NCBI RefSeq assembly: GCF_001282725.1 | Contig: NZ_LN876586.1 | Span: forward strand, 273,009 to 337,008 | DNA: 64,000 bases | From: Inediibacterium massiliense | GTDB lineage: Bacteria; Bacillota; Clostridia; Peptostreptococcales; Thermotaleaceae | Direction: 5' to 3' | In this document: positions 1 to 9,053 of the stretch, one piece after another | How positions within the stretch are numbered: the stretch's first letter is position 1 | Layout: each line of letters opens with the position of its first letter | The notes under the pieces: model-generated | Database searches by the model: none | Seen by the model: the letters and a program-made list of their open reading frames with translations, nothing else | Told to the model about the DNA's origin: nothing | Made by a program: the position numbers and the translations under genes

Positions 1-1431
<1,431 letters not shown>

Positions 1432-1524
1432 ATTTTGCATTGTTTAATTTTGAAAGTATATATTTATGAGTTATACTACTGTTTTTAAAAAGGTATATAG
1501 AATAGACATAATAAAAAATAGATT

Positions 1525-1642
1525 ATCTAGTGACAATAGCGAAGGAGTTATACCTGTTCCCATATCGAACACAGAAGTTAAGCCCTTCAGCGCTGATGGT
1601 ACTTGGGCGGTAGCGCCCTGGGAGAGTAGGTCGTTGCTAGAT
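1525..1642 (+). rRNA. 5S ribosomal RNA
   Basis: The conserved 5S core 'cccatatcgaacacagaagttaag' region lies near 1559-1582 and the 3' part 'gggagagtaggtcg' follows near 1620-1633. The ends 'atctagtgacaatagcg' and 'cgttgctagat' pair to form the terminal stem. It lies about 95 bp after the 23S end, as in an ordinary rRNA operon, and is followed at once by a run of T residues (about 1644-1652). No tRNA gene is visible between 23S and 5S or after 5S. Confidence 0.97.
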
Positions 1643-1805
1643 AATTTTTTTTTATTGTAAGCAATGAAAAATTTGGTGGTGTTAGGATTAACAATTCTAA
1701 AAAACAATTTTTTACATATATATAAATTAAACCTTACTATATTTTTAAAACTTTTTAGAGAAGCTGTTGTTTTCATATGGATGAACGAAATAAGGGGGAG
1801 ATCTA

Positions 1806-2312
1806 ATGGATATACGAGAACTTTTCCAAAAGGGAATTTCTTTCATAGACTTTGTGAATCAAGACAAAGATACTTATAGGGAAAAAACACTAGAAATATA
1901 TAATCACATTAAAATAGAGGAAGAAATTTTAGAAGGAATAGGATCTATTCATCATCTAGTTCATATTTTAGTATTTGCAGAAATATGGTGTCCTGATTGT
2001 ATGATTAATGTACCTGCAGTACAAACGATAGCAGATCATAATTCAAATTTTAATATTTCTATTGTGTCAAGAGAGGGAAATGAAGATTATATGGAAGATT
2101 ATAAAGTCAATGGAAAATCTAAAATTCCTACTTTTCTTATTATGGATGATGAATTTAATGTATTAGGTACTTTTGTGGAACAACCTCAAATGATTAAAGA
2201 AATAGAACAAAAAGGAAAACAGGTGGAAATTATTGTTGCTAAAAGAAAATATAGAAAAGGCGAGTATATAAACGAAACTATAAAAGAAATATTAGATATA
2301 TCAAAAAAATAG
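1806..2312 (+). CDS. thioredoxin-family protein
   Basis: A 168-residue protein with a WCPDC active site at about residues 61-65, preceded by the hydrophobic strand 'ILVFAEIW', and a cis-proline-like 'KIPTFL' near residue 115. These place it in the thioredoxin fold, of the kind often annotated as thioredoxin family with a CxxC disulfide centre. Its natural partner is unknown. The start at 1806 is supported by GGGGGAG about six bases upstream. It is the first gene after the rRNA operon and is transcribed alone, since a strong terminator begins at its stop codon. There is no signal peptide, so it is probably cytoplasmic. Confidence 0.85.
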   Translation: MDIRELFQKGISFIDFVNQDKDTYREKTLEIYNHIKIEEEILEGIGSIHHLVHILVFAEIWCPDCMINVPAVQTIADHNSNFNISIVSREGNEDYMEDYKVNGKSKIPTFLIMDDEFNVLGTFVEQPQMIKEIEQKGKQVEIIVAKRKYRKGEYINETIKEILDISKK

Positions 2313-2337
2313 ATGGCTTTGAGCCATCTATTTTTTT
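2309..2337 (+). terminator. Rho-independent terminator after the thioredoxin-like gene
   Basis: The stem agatggct / agccatct has a short loop and is followed by seven T residues. The stop codon lies within the left arm. The T tract overlaps the -35 box of the next promoter. Confidence 0.9.
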
Positions 2338-2364
2338 GACAATATAACATTTAGCTGCTACAAT
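2336..2364 (+). promoter_or_regulatory. Sigma-A-type promoter reading toward the ribonucleotide reductase gene
   Basis: TTGACA (2336-2341), a 17-base spacer and TACAAT (2359-2364). It overlaps the T tract of the preceding terminator. A transcript starting near 2371 would have a leader of about 250 nt before the TTG start at 2621. That leader contains a small hairpin (about 2425-2440) and a full copy of the dispersed palindromic repeat. Confidence 0.75.
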
Positions 2365-2451
2365 ATATAGTACTTCGAAAGAATACATATACTAAATAAT
2401 GTGTAATATGTTAATCTATATTCTATATAGAGAATATATAGCGAGCATGTA

Positions 2452-2580
2452 AATAAAGTTATAAAATTCGCAAGCTCATGGCGCCAACGAAATTTTTTCA
2501 TTTCATTCAAGATTTCCGTTGCTTAAAAAACGTCACTAAATTTTCAATAAATGCTCCTAATTTTTATAACTTTACTACAA
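2452..2580 (-). repeat. Dispersed modular palindromic repeat, copy A
   Basis: The outer ends are imperfect inverted repeats (taaagttataaaa ... tttttataacttta). Inside are the shared module with 'aacggaaatc' and 'tttcgttggcgcc' (here on the minus strand, about 2467-2524) and the shared 'cgtcactaaattttcaataaatg' segment (about 2531-2553). The same modules recur near 5003-5134, 23611-23790, 57369-57450 and 59575-59623. This copy lies in the 308-bp gap between the thioredoxin-like gene and the reductase gene, and is probably transcribed as part of the reductase leader. Confidence 0.8.
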
Positions 2581-2620
2581 TTAGAAATAAAGGGATTTTT
2601 TATGAAAGGGGAATTTTATA

Positions 2621-4972
2621 TTGGAAGTTATTAAAAGAAATAAAAAGATGGTTTCATTTGACTTAAAAAAGATTATAAATGCTATTGAAAGAGCCATGTC
2701 GGAAACAAAAATAGGAGTAGATTCAAATTTAAGTAAAGAAATTGCTAATTTAATATATGAAAAAATTAAAAAACAGAAACATCCCATACATGTAGAAGAA
2801 ATACAAGATATGGTAGAAGAACTTTTAATGTCTAGCAATCGAAAAGATGTTGCAAAAACATACATAATTTATCGAGAAGAACATAACAAGCTTAGAAAGA
2901 TAAAAAAAATAAAAAAAATTGGATTGTTAACAGATGAATTTATAAGTCAATACAAGCATAGATCTTCTCCCATGGGGCATCTTGGTAATTTTGTATATTA
3001 TAGAACTTATTCTAGATGGCTTCCAGAACAAAAAAGAAGAGAATATTGGTGGGAGACAGTAAGACGTGCTGTTGAATACAATTGTGGTCTTGTTCCTACT
3101 TCTAAGGAAGAAGCAGAAAAATTATATGACAATGTCTATAATTTAAGACAATTTTTGTCAGGAAGAACTTTTTGGGTAGGAGATACTCCTGTGGCAAGAA
3201 ATTATCCCATGGCAAACTATAATTGTGCATTTCTTATAATAGATTCCTTTGAGAGTTTTAAAGATCTTTTTTATCTTCTTATGATTGGATCTGGCGTAGG
3301 AGTTAGAGTATTAAAAGAAGATATAAAAACTCTTCCAAAGGTTCGTATAGATTATGAAATGATTCACAAGGATTATACACCTACTCCTATTTTAGAGAGA
3401 GAAGATTGTACAAGCTTAGAATTCTTTCACAATCATACTGTCAAAATTACAGTAGGAGATAGCAAAGAAGGGTGGACTCAAGCTTTAGATTTCTTTCTCA
3501 AATTAATTTATAGCAATGAATATAGAAATGTAAAAACTGTGATTGTAGATTATGATCATGTAAGACCAAAAGGGGAAAAACTCAAAACTTTTGGAGGAAC
3601 TGCTAGTGGTCATTCTAGCCTTAAAAATATGTTTGTAAAAATAGATAAAGTTTTAAAAAGAAATAGAATAGAATATGCTCATAAAAGAGTGAAATTAAAG
3701 CCTATTGACTGTTTGGATATTGCTAATATTATAGGAGAAAATGTGGTAGTTGGAGGAGTTAGACGTACTGCAGAGATGATTTTAATTGATCCAAATGATT
3801 ATGAATCCATTGAAGCAAAATCTAATTTATATAAAAAAATTAATGGACAATGGAGGGTAGATCAAGAAATTATTCATAGACAAATGAGTAATAATTCTAT
3901 TTATTATACAGCTAAGCCTACAAGAGAAAAATTGCATTGGCAGATTGAAAAAATGAGATATTCAGGAGAACCAGGATGGGTCAATGCAGAAGCAGCCTCC
4001 AAGAGAAGACCAGATATGAATGGAGTAAATCCTTGTGGAGAAATATTACTAGATTCAAAAGGTCTTTGTAATCTTACAACCATTAATGTATATGCTTTTA
4101 TAAAAGAAGATCACACCTTAGATGTAGAAGGTTTAGTAGAGGCTCAGAGACTTTCTGTAAGAGCTGGATATAGAATGACATGTGTAGAGTTAGAACTCCC
4201 TAAATGGAATGATGTACAACAAAGGGACAAACTTGTAGGATGTTCGTTAACAGGATGGCAAGACATGGTCAATATGACAGAGATGATGAAAGAAAATCAA
4301 GAAGAAGTATTGAAAGTTCTAAGAGATGCGGCTCATGAAGAAGTAGAAAAATACGCAAAAGAAATTGGACAAAATAAGCCTCTTTTAGTAACTACAGTAA
4401 AACCTGAAGGAACACTCAGTCAACTTCCTACTGTATCTAGTGGAGTTCATTATTCTCACTCTCCATATTATATAAGAAGGATTCGTATTAGTGCAGATGA
4501 TCCATTGGTAAAGGTATGTGAAGAATTAGGATATCCTGTATTCCCTGAAGTAGGGCAAGAGTGGGATACTTGTGCTACAAAGGTAGTAGAATTTCCTGTA
4601 AAAGCCCCTTTCGGAAAAACCAAATATGATGTTTCTGCAATTGAGCAATTAGAGAATTATAGAATGTTTATGAAATATTATGTAGATCATAATTGTTCTA
4701 TTACGGTTCATGTAAGAGAACATGAATGGGAAGAAGTAGAACAATGGGTTTGGGATCATTGGCATGAGGTAGTCGCTCTTTCGTTTTTATCTTTAGATGA
4801 TAATTTTTATAAGCTGCTCCCTTATGAAGCCATAGATGAAAAAGATTATAACAAAAGAGTGAAAGAAATGAAACCTTTTGTACCTTCTTTAATTAGAAAA
4901 TATGAAAAAGAAGAAATAGAGATAGATTTAGGCAATGAAAGTTGTGAAGGGGGCATTTGTCCAATTAGATAG
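2621..4972 (+). CDS. nrdJ: Adenosylcobalamin-dependent (class II) ribonucleoside-triphosphate reductase
   Basis: A 783-residue enzyme that reduces ribonucleotides to deoxyribonucleotides using a radical made from adenosylcobalamin. An ATP-cone regulatory domain occupies about residues 1-90. The barrel follows, with 'GSGVGVRV', 'VVVGGVRRTAE', 'NPCGEI' (catalytic cysteine region, about 470) and 'KPEGTLSQLPTVSSG'. The C-terminus ends in CEGGIC, the shuttle cysteine pair expected of this family. The start is TTG at 2621, chosen because of AAAGGGG just upstream and because the ATP cone begins there. It makes the cell dependent on B12, which links it functionally to the cobalamin-regulated locus near 35-54 kb. 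No cobalamin riboswitch is seen in its own leader. Confidence 0.96.
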   Translation: MEVIKRNKKMVSFDLKKIINAIERAMSETKIGVDSNLSKEIANLIYEKIKKQKHPIHVEEIQDMVEELLMSSNRKDVAKTYIIYREEHNKLRKIKKIKKIGLLTDEFISQYKHRSSPMGHLGNFVYYRTYSRWLPEQKRREYWWETVRRAVEYNCGLVPTSKEEAEKLYDNVYNLRQFLSGRTFWVGDTPVARNYPMANYNCAFLIIDSFESFKDLFYLLMIGSGVGVRVLKEDIKTLPKVRIDYEMIHKDYTPTPILEREDCTSLEFFHNHTVKITVGDSKEGWTQALDFFLKLIYSNEYRNVKTVIVDYDHVRPKGEKLKTFGGTASGHSSLKNMFVKIDKVLKRNRIEYAHKRVKLKPIDCLDIANIIGENVVVGGVRRTAEMILIDPNDYESIEAKSNLYKKINGQWRVDQEIIHRQMSNNSIYYTAKPTREKLHWQIEKMRYSGEPGWVNAEAASKRRPDMNGVNPCGEILLDSKGLCNLTTINVYAFIKEDHTLDVEGLVEAQRLSVRAGYRMTCVELELPKWNDVQQRDKLVGCSLTGWQDMVNMTEMMKENQEEVLKVLRDAAHEEVEKYAKEIGQNKPLLVTTVKPEGTLSQLPTVSSGVHYSHSPYYIRRIRISADDPLVKVCEELGYPVFPEVGQEWDTCATKVVEFPVKAPFGKTKYDVSAIEQLENYRMFMKYYVDHNCSITVHVREHEWEEVEQWVWDHWHEVVALSFLSLDDNFYKLLPYEAIDEKDYNKRVKEMKPFVPSLIRKYEKEEIEIDLGNESCEGGICPIR

Positions 4973-5001
4973 AAGTGCTTTTAAGAAATTCTGAGTTTAT
5001 A
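4971..5001 (+). repeat. Degenerate left copy of the nrdJ terminator (direct repeat with 5151-5181)
   Basis: The 15 bases from 4971 are identical to those from 5151, and about 27 of 31 match over the extended length. In this left copy the right arm of the hairpin is mutated, so it should no longer terminate transcription well. The two copies bracket repeat copy B. Confidence 0.75.
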
Positions 5002-5002
5002 G

Positions 5003-5134
5003 ATAAAGTCATAAAAAACATCACTAAATTTTCAATAATTGTTTCTTATTTCTAAGCAACGGAAATCTTGAATGAAATGAAAAGATTTCGTTGGCGCCAT
5101 GAGTTTGCGAATTTTATGACTTTGCTAAAATATA
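5003..5134 (+). repeat. Dispersed modular palindromic repeat, copy B
   Basis: It begins 'ataaagtcataaaa' and ends 'ttttatgactttgctaaaatata', nearly inverted repeats. Internally it carries 'catcactaaattttcaataa' and then the 'aagcaacggaaatcttg ... tttcgttggcgcc' hairpin module (about 5053-5110), the same modules as copy A in the opposite order and orientation. It lies between two copies of the nrdJ terminator. Confidence 0.85.
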
Positions 5135-5150
5135 GTTTGTCTTTAGTCGG

Positions 5151-5181
5151 AGAAGTGCTTTTAAGCACTTCTTTGTTTATA
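5151..5181 (+). terminator. Intact terminator downstream of nrdJ and repeat copy B
   Basis: The hairpin agaagtgctt / aagcacttct is followed by a T-rich tail. It is a near-exact duplicate of the sequence starting at the nrdJ stop codon, 180 bp upstream. Confidence 0.8.
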
Positions 5182-5230
5182 ACTAAAAAGAAAAGTGATA
5201 TAATAAATAAAAAAATAAGGAGGCAAGTAT

Positions 5231-6025
5231 ATGACCTTTCAAATGTCAACCTATGAACACTTAACAGGAGCCACAAAACAAACGCCTTCCTATTCTTGTG
5301 TAGCACAAGGAAATGGATTTTTCTTTGCAAAAAAAGGAGCTATGGTAGCAGATCAAGGAAGCTTCAAATATGAGAAGGTTCTTTTAGATCCTAATGCAGG
5401 AGCAGGAATTGCAAGAGGAATTATGAATAATATTTCTAGAAGACTAACAGGCGAGAATATGGAAATTATGAAAGTAACAGGAAATGGTATGTGTGTATTA
5501 GCTTTTCAAGGAAAGAATGTAACCATTGTACCTCTTCAGTCTGGAGAAAAAATAGGTGTAGAAGCAGAAAATATATTAGCATTTTCGGGAAATCTAACTT
5601 ATGGAGTTCGATTCATAGGAGCAGGAGTTTTATCACAAAAGGGAATGTTTACAACAAATTTTGAGAATCGATCTTCAGAAGTAGGCTATGTAGCCATTAT
5701 TACAGAGGGCAATGCCATTGTACTTCAAACTCCATGCAGGGTAGATCCTGATGCGATTATATGTTGGACAGGATCAGATCCTAATTTAAAAACAGATATT
5801 AATTGGAAGACATTTATTGGACAAACTTCAGGAGAATCCTATATGTTTGAATTTTCTCAAGGAGGACAAACTGTTGTATTGCAGCCTTCAGAAAGAAAAG
5901 CAGGATTAGATGTGGGGATTGATAGAGGAGGACCTATCGGAAGTCAATCTAGTGCATTTGAAAATTCTGTAGAGAGTGGACAAAATATGATGAATACTTT
6001 AGGAAACTTCTTTGGAAATAGATAA
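5231..6025 (+). CDS. AIM24-family protein (TIGR00266-like)
   Basis: A 264-residue protein with the glycine-rich, all-beta look of the AIM24/TIGR00266 family: 'GNGFFFAKKGAMVADQG', 'TGNGMCVLAFQGKNV' and 'GVLSQKGMFTTNFENRS'. The biochemical role of this family in bacteria is not established. AAGGAGG at about 5217-5223 supports the ATG at 5231. A terD-like gene follows after only 13 bp, so the two are almost certainly one operon. AIM24-like and TerD proteins are often neighbours in bacterial stress or tellurium-resistance-type loci, so a shared envelope or stress role is possible, but that is inference. Confidence 0.85.
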   Translation: MTFQMSTYEHLTGATKQTPSYSCVAQGNGFFFAKKGAMVADQGSFKYEKVLLDPNAGAGIARGIMNNISRRLTGENMEIMKVTGNGMCVLAFQGKNVTIVPLQSGEKIGVEAENILAFSGNLTYGVRFIGAGVLSQKGMFTTNFENRSSEVGYVAIITEGNAIVLQTPCRVDPDAIICWTGSDPNLKTDINWKTFIGQTSGESYMFEFSQGGQTVVLQPSERKAGLDVGIDRGGPIGSQSSAFENSVESGQNMMNTLGNFFGNR

Positions 6026-6038
6026 AGGAGGAAATAAT

Positions 6039-6728
6039 ATGGGGCTTAGTGGAATTTCAGGGTTAGGAGGAAATATAAATCCCAATCCACAAGAAGAAGG
6101 ATTAAACAGCTTAGGAGGACTTACAGGAAGTAATGTAGTATCTTTAAAAAAGGGACAAAAAGTATCTTTAAAGAAAGCAGCGCAAGATGCAGGAGTAGCT
6201 GGAAGTTTATCTAAAATTCATGTGGGATTAGGATGGGATGTAAACAAATTTGATGGAAAAGATTTTGATCTAGATGTATTTACTTTTGCTGTAAAGGAAG
6301 ATGGAAAAGTAAGAGATGAAAAAGATTTTGTATTTTATGGGAATCCTAATCCACAAGGTCTCTCAGTTTCTTTTGGAGGAGACAATCGAACAGGGCAGGG
6401 TTCAGGAGACGATGAGATAATTTTAGTAGATTTAGCAGGGATTCCTCTTGATATTCATAAAATAATTTTTGCCATTACCATTTATGAAGGAAAAGAAAGG
6501 GGACAAAATTTTGGAATGGTTGACAATGCTTTTGTCCGCTTAGCAGATAAAAATACAGGAAAAGAATTTTTAAGATATGATTTATCAGAAGAGTATAGTA
6601 TGGAGACAGCAGTAGTAGTAGGAGAAATGTATAGACATAATGGAGAATGGAAATTTAATGCTATAGGATCAGGTTTTAAAGATGGATTGGTGGCACTTTG
6701 TGCTTGTTATGGAGTTAGTGCAGAATAA
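6039..6728 (+). CDS. terD: TerD-family stress/tellurium-resistance-type protein
   Basis: A 229-residue protein. The first 50 residues are Gly/Asn-rich and variable, followed by one full TerD domain: 'LGWDV ... FDLDVFTF', 'FYGNPNP', 'GSGDDEIILVDL', 'ITIYEGKERGQNFGMVDNAFVRL' and a C-terminal 'YRHNGEWKF'. The acidic residues in these motifs are the calcium-binding ones known for the family. The ATG at 6039 has AAAGGAGG eight bases upstream and is preferred to an in-frame codon 27 bases earlier. It is the second gene of the operon with the AIM24-like gene and is followed by a terminator. No other ter genes lie nearby, so metal or general stress tolerance is only a family-level inference. Confidence 0.9.
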   Translation: MGLSGISGLGGNINPNPQEEGLNSLGGLTGSNVVSLKKGQKVSLKKAAQDAGVAGSLSKIHVGLGWDVNKFDGKDFDLDVFTFAVKEDGKVRDEKDFVFYGNPNPQGLSVSFGGDNRTGQGSGDDEIILVDLAGIPLDIHKIIFAITIYEGKERGQNFGMVDNAFVRLADKNTGKEFLRYDLSEEYSMETAVVVGEMYRHNGEWKFNAIGSGFKDGLVALCACYGVSAE

Positions 6729-6732
6729 GGAC

Positions 6733-6783
6733 TATAAAAATTCCTTCCTAGTGATCATTATGATGATTAGAAAGGAATTTTTT
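6733..6783 (+). terminator. Terminator after terD
   Basis: The arms aaaaattcctt / aaggaattttt enclose a loop that can itself fold (tagtgatcat...atgatgatta). It ends in a T run. Confidence 0.8.
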
Positions 6784-6969
6784 ATGTGAATCAAAATAGT
6801 ATATATAGAAAAAATAATAAAATTTTTTTTTGCTACATATATATATTAGAGACATTTATATAAGTAGGTTTCAACCATAGGTAAATATGTAAATACATAG
6901 GAATACCCAATTTTTGTAATTGTACTTTTAGAAAAACTGTATTATCATACAAGTAAGGAGAATATTTCG

Positions 6970-6987
6970 ATGATTAAAAGGAGATGA
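6970..6987 (+). other. Five-codon leader ORF (M-I-K-R-R) abutting the next gene
   Basis: ATG at 6970 has its own AAGGAG at 6955-6960, and the frame stops with TGA at 6985-6987. The next gene's ATG begins at 6988. The ribosome binding site of the main gene (AAAAGGAG) lies inside this mini-ORF, so translation of the two could be coupled. It may be chance. Confidence 0.35.
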
Positions 6988-7476
6988 ATGAATATGAACC
7001 GAAAGTTCATAAATGTAGAGGGAAATATTCATCAGATTAAGCTTCAACAATTAGGAGCACAGGTTGAGGTTATTCAAGGGATTATGTATTTTGTACAAAT
7101 GGATATTGAAGATACAAAGTTAAAATATGTTTATCATGTTAATGAAAAAGGAGATTATTTTATTCAGCGAAGAGCTCCATATCCTATTAATTTAGGTACA
7201 TATTCTTCCCATGAAGATGTTGTAAATATTATTAAACATGATATATTACAAATGAAAAATGCAAAGAGAAGTAAAAAATTTGATAAATTCATAGAGATCA
7301 ATCAAACACTTAGTGAAATTGCTCAAAATTTTGAAGAATTGTATTTATACTATAATGTAGCAGGCGTACAAACCAAAAAATTTGATGCAAAAATTGAAGA
7401 ATTAAAAAGATTGATCAAAGAGACAAAGGATCAAAGTAAACGAGTATATTTTGAAAAAGAACCAGATCATATATAG
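6988..7476 (+). CDS. Conserved-looking hypothetical protein, 162 residues
   Basis: I do not recognise a family. The first 90 residues look like mixed alpha/beta, with a charged 'QMDIEDTKLKYVYHVN' strand pair and 'YFIQRRAPYPINLGTY'. The C-terminal half (about 95-150) is helical and Lys/Glu-rich, suggesting a coiled coil. There is no signal peptide or membrane segment. ATG at 6988 or 6994 are both possible: AAAAGGAG at 6976-6983 is 4 or 10 bases away. Codon use matches the neighbours. It is monocistronic, with a strong terminator 25 bp downstream. Confidence 0.7.
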   Translation: MNMNRKFINVEGNIHQIKLQQLGAQVEVIQGIMYFVQMDIEDTKLKYVYHVNEKGDYFIQRRAPYPINLGTYSSHEDVVNIIKHDILQMKNAKRSKKFDKFIEINQTLSEIAQNFEELYLYYNVAGVQTKKFDAKIEELKRLIKETKDQSKRVYFEKEPDHI

Positions 7477-7499
7477 AATATGTACAAATTCATATGAAT

Positions 7500-7547
7500 A
7501 AAGTCAAAAAAATGAATTGCATAGAGCAATTCATTTTTTTGACTTTT
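7500..7547 (+). terminator. Long palindromic terminator
   Basis: The arms aaagtcaaaaaaatgaattgc / gcaattcatttttttgactttt form about 20 paired bases around a six-base loop. The outer 'aaagtc ... gacttt' ends resemble the ends of the dispersed repeat family, so it may be a relative or may just be a strong bidirectional terminator. Confidence 0.85.
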
Positions 7548-7750
7548 CAGTAAACAATAAAAAGTAGAAGATTTTAATAGAAAACAGAATAAAAGCAGAG
7601 GAAATGAAAGATGTTGTAAGAGTTATACATTTATTTGACCATAATGAGCAGAAATTAATAAAAAGCATAATTAAAGTCAAGATATTACATTTTATTATTT
7701 GTAGAGAAAAGCATACAATGTATTCATTGTTATAATTTAAAGAGGAGGGG

Positions 7751-9022
7751 ATGATGTTGACATTATTTTTAACCGTATCCATTTTTATACTAACTTATGC
7801 AGTGATTATATCAGAAAAAATTAATCGTATGACGATTTCTTTTTTTGGAGTTATTTTACTTGTATTATTTCATGTGATTGATTTAAAATTTGCTTTTTCA
7901 TCTATTGATTTTGATACAATTTCTTTGCTAATTGGAATGATGATTATTGTAAATATTACAAAAAGAACAGGGGTTTTTCAGTATATAGCTATTCGATCAG
8001 CAAAACTTGCGAAAGGAGATCCTTGGAAAATATTACTTATTTTATCTATTATTACAGCAGTTTCTTCTGCTTTATTAGACAATGTAACTACTGTTTTACT
8101 GATTGCTCCTATTACTTTAGTTATGACAGAAGCATTAGAAATTGATCCTATTCCATTTATGTTTGCTCAGATTCTTTCAGCTAATATAGGAGGAACAGCT
8201 ACTTTAATTGGGGACCCTCCTAATATTATGATTGGAAGTGAAACGGGATTAGGATTTATGGACTTTTTATTGAATTTATTTCCTGTTGTCTTCATTATAT
8301 TTATTAGTACATTATTTTTATTAAAAAGAAGATATAAGTCTAGCCTTCATGTAGAAGAAAGATTAAAGAAAAAAATAATGAAGATGGATGAAAAATTAGC
8401 TTTAACAGATATTAAATTATTAAAAAAATCCATGACTGTCTTAATGTGTACTATTATTGGATTTGCCATTCATCAGTTTATAGGATTAGAAACTGCAACG
8501 GTAGCATTGTCAGGAGCAGCAATACTATTACTTATTAGTAATATAGATCCTGAAGAGATTTTACATGAAATAGAGTGGATTACTATATTTTTCTTTGCAT
8601 TTTTATTTATATTAGTAGCAGCTTTAGAGAATGTAGGAGTAATTGATTGGATTGCCCATGGTATGGTAGATTTAACAAAAGGAAATCTAGTTTTTACAGC
8701 ACTTTTAATATTATGGGTTTCTGCTTTAGCATCTTCATTCTTAGATAATATTCCTTTTGTAGCAACTATGATTCCACTTATCAAAAGTATAGGTGCTTTA
8801 TCTACTTTTAACATTCTTCCTTTATGGTGGGCATTAGCATTAGGAGCTTGTTTAGGAGGAAATGGAACCATGATTGGAGCGTCTGCTAATGTAGTAGTAG
8901 CAGGAATATTAGAAAAACACAATCATAAGATTTCTTTTATACATTATATGAAAGTAGCATTTCCTTTAATGATCTTATCTATTATTATTTCTACTATCTA
9001 TTTATATATATTTTATTTATAG
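7751..9022 (+). CDS. ArsB/NhaD-type ion transporter (SLC13-like permease)
   Basis: A 423-residue membrane protein with about 11-12 hydrophobic segments in two similar halves. Each half has a family hallmark: 'SALLDNVTTVLL' and 'GGTATLIGDPPNIMIG' in the first (about residues 110-165), and 'ASSFLDNIPFVATMIPL' and 'GACLGGNGTMIGASANVVVAG' in the second (about 325-385). This is the ion-transporter superfamily of ArsB, NhaD and the P protein. The substrate (arsenite, Na+/H+ or a carboxylate) cannot be told from sequence. The start is ATG 7751 or 7754, next to GAGGAGGGG. No arsenic genes lie nearby, so cation/proton exchange is as likely as arsenite efflux. Confidence 0.88.
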   Translation: MMLTLFLTVSIFILTYAVIISEKINRMTISFFGVILLVLFHVIDLKFAFSSIDFDTISLLIGMMIIVNITKRTGVFQYIAIRSAKLAKGDPWKILLILSIITAVSSALLDNVTTVLLIAPITLVMTEALEIDPIPFMFAQILSANIGGTATLIGDPPNIMIGSETGLGFMDFLLNLFPVVFIIFISTLFLLKRRYKSSLHVEERLKKKIMKMDEKLALTDIKLLKKSMTVLMCTIIGFAIHQFIGLETATVALSGAAILLLISNIDPEEILHEIEWITIFFFAFLFILVAALENVGVIDWIAHGMVDLTKGNLVFTALLILWVSALASSFLDNIPFVATMIPLIKSIGALSTFNILPLWWALALGACLGGNGTMIGASANVVVAGILEKHNHKISFIHYMKVAFPLMILSIIISTIYLYIFYL

Positions 9023-9053
9023 TAAAAATAGAAAGGAGCTGATGTTCAGCTCC

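Noticed and set aside
1664-1879. A 71-codon open frame after the 5S rRNA
   Set aside because: It has no ribosome site, overlaps the well-supported thioredoxin-like start, and its sequence is low-complexity AT-rich translation.
8473-8922. A 149-codon frame antisense to the ArsB/NhaD-type transporter
   Set aside because: The sense strand has clear transporter motifs at this place and the antisense frame has no ribosome site.
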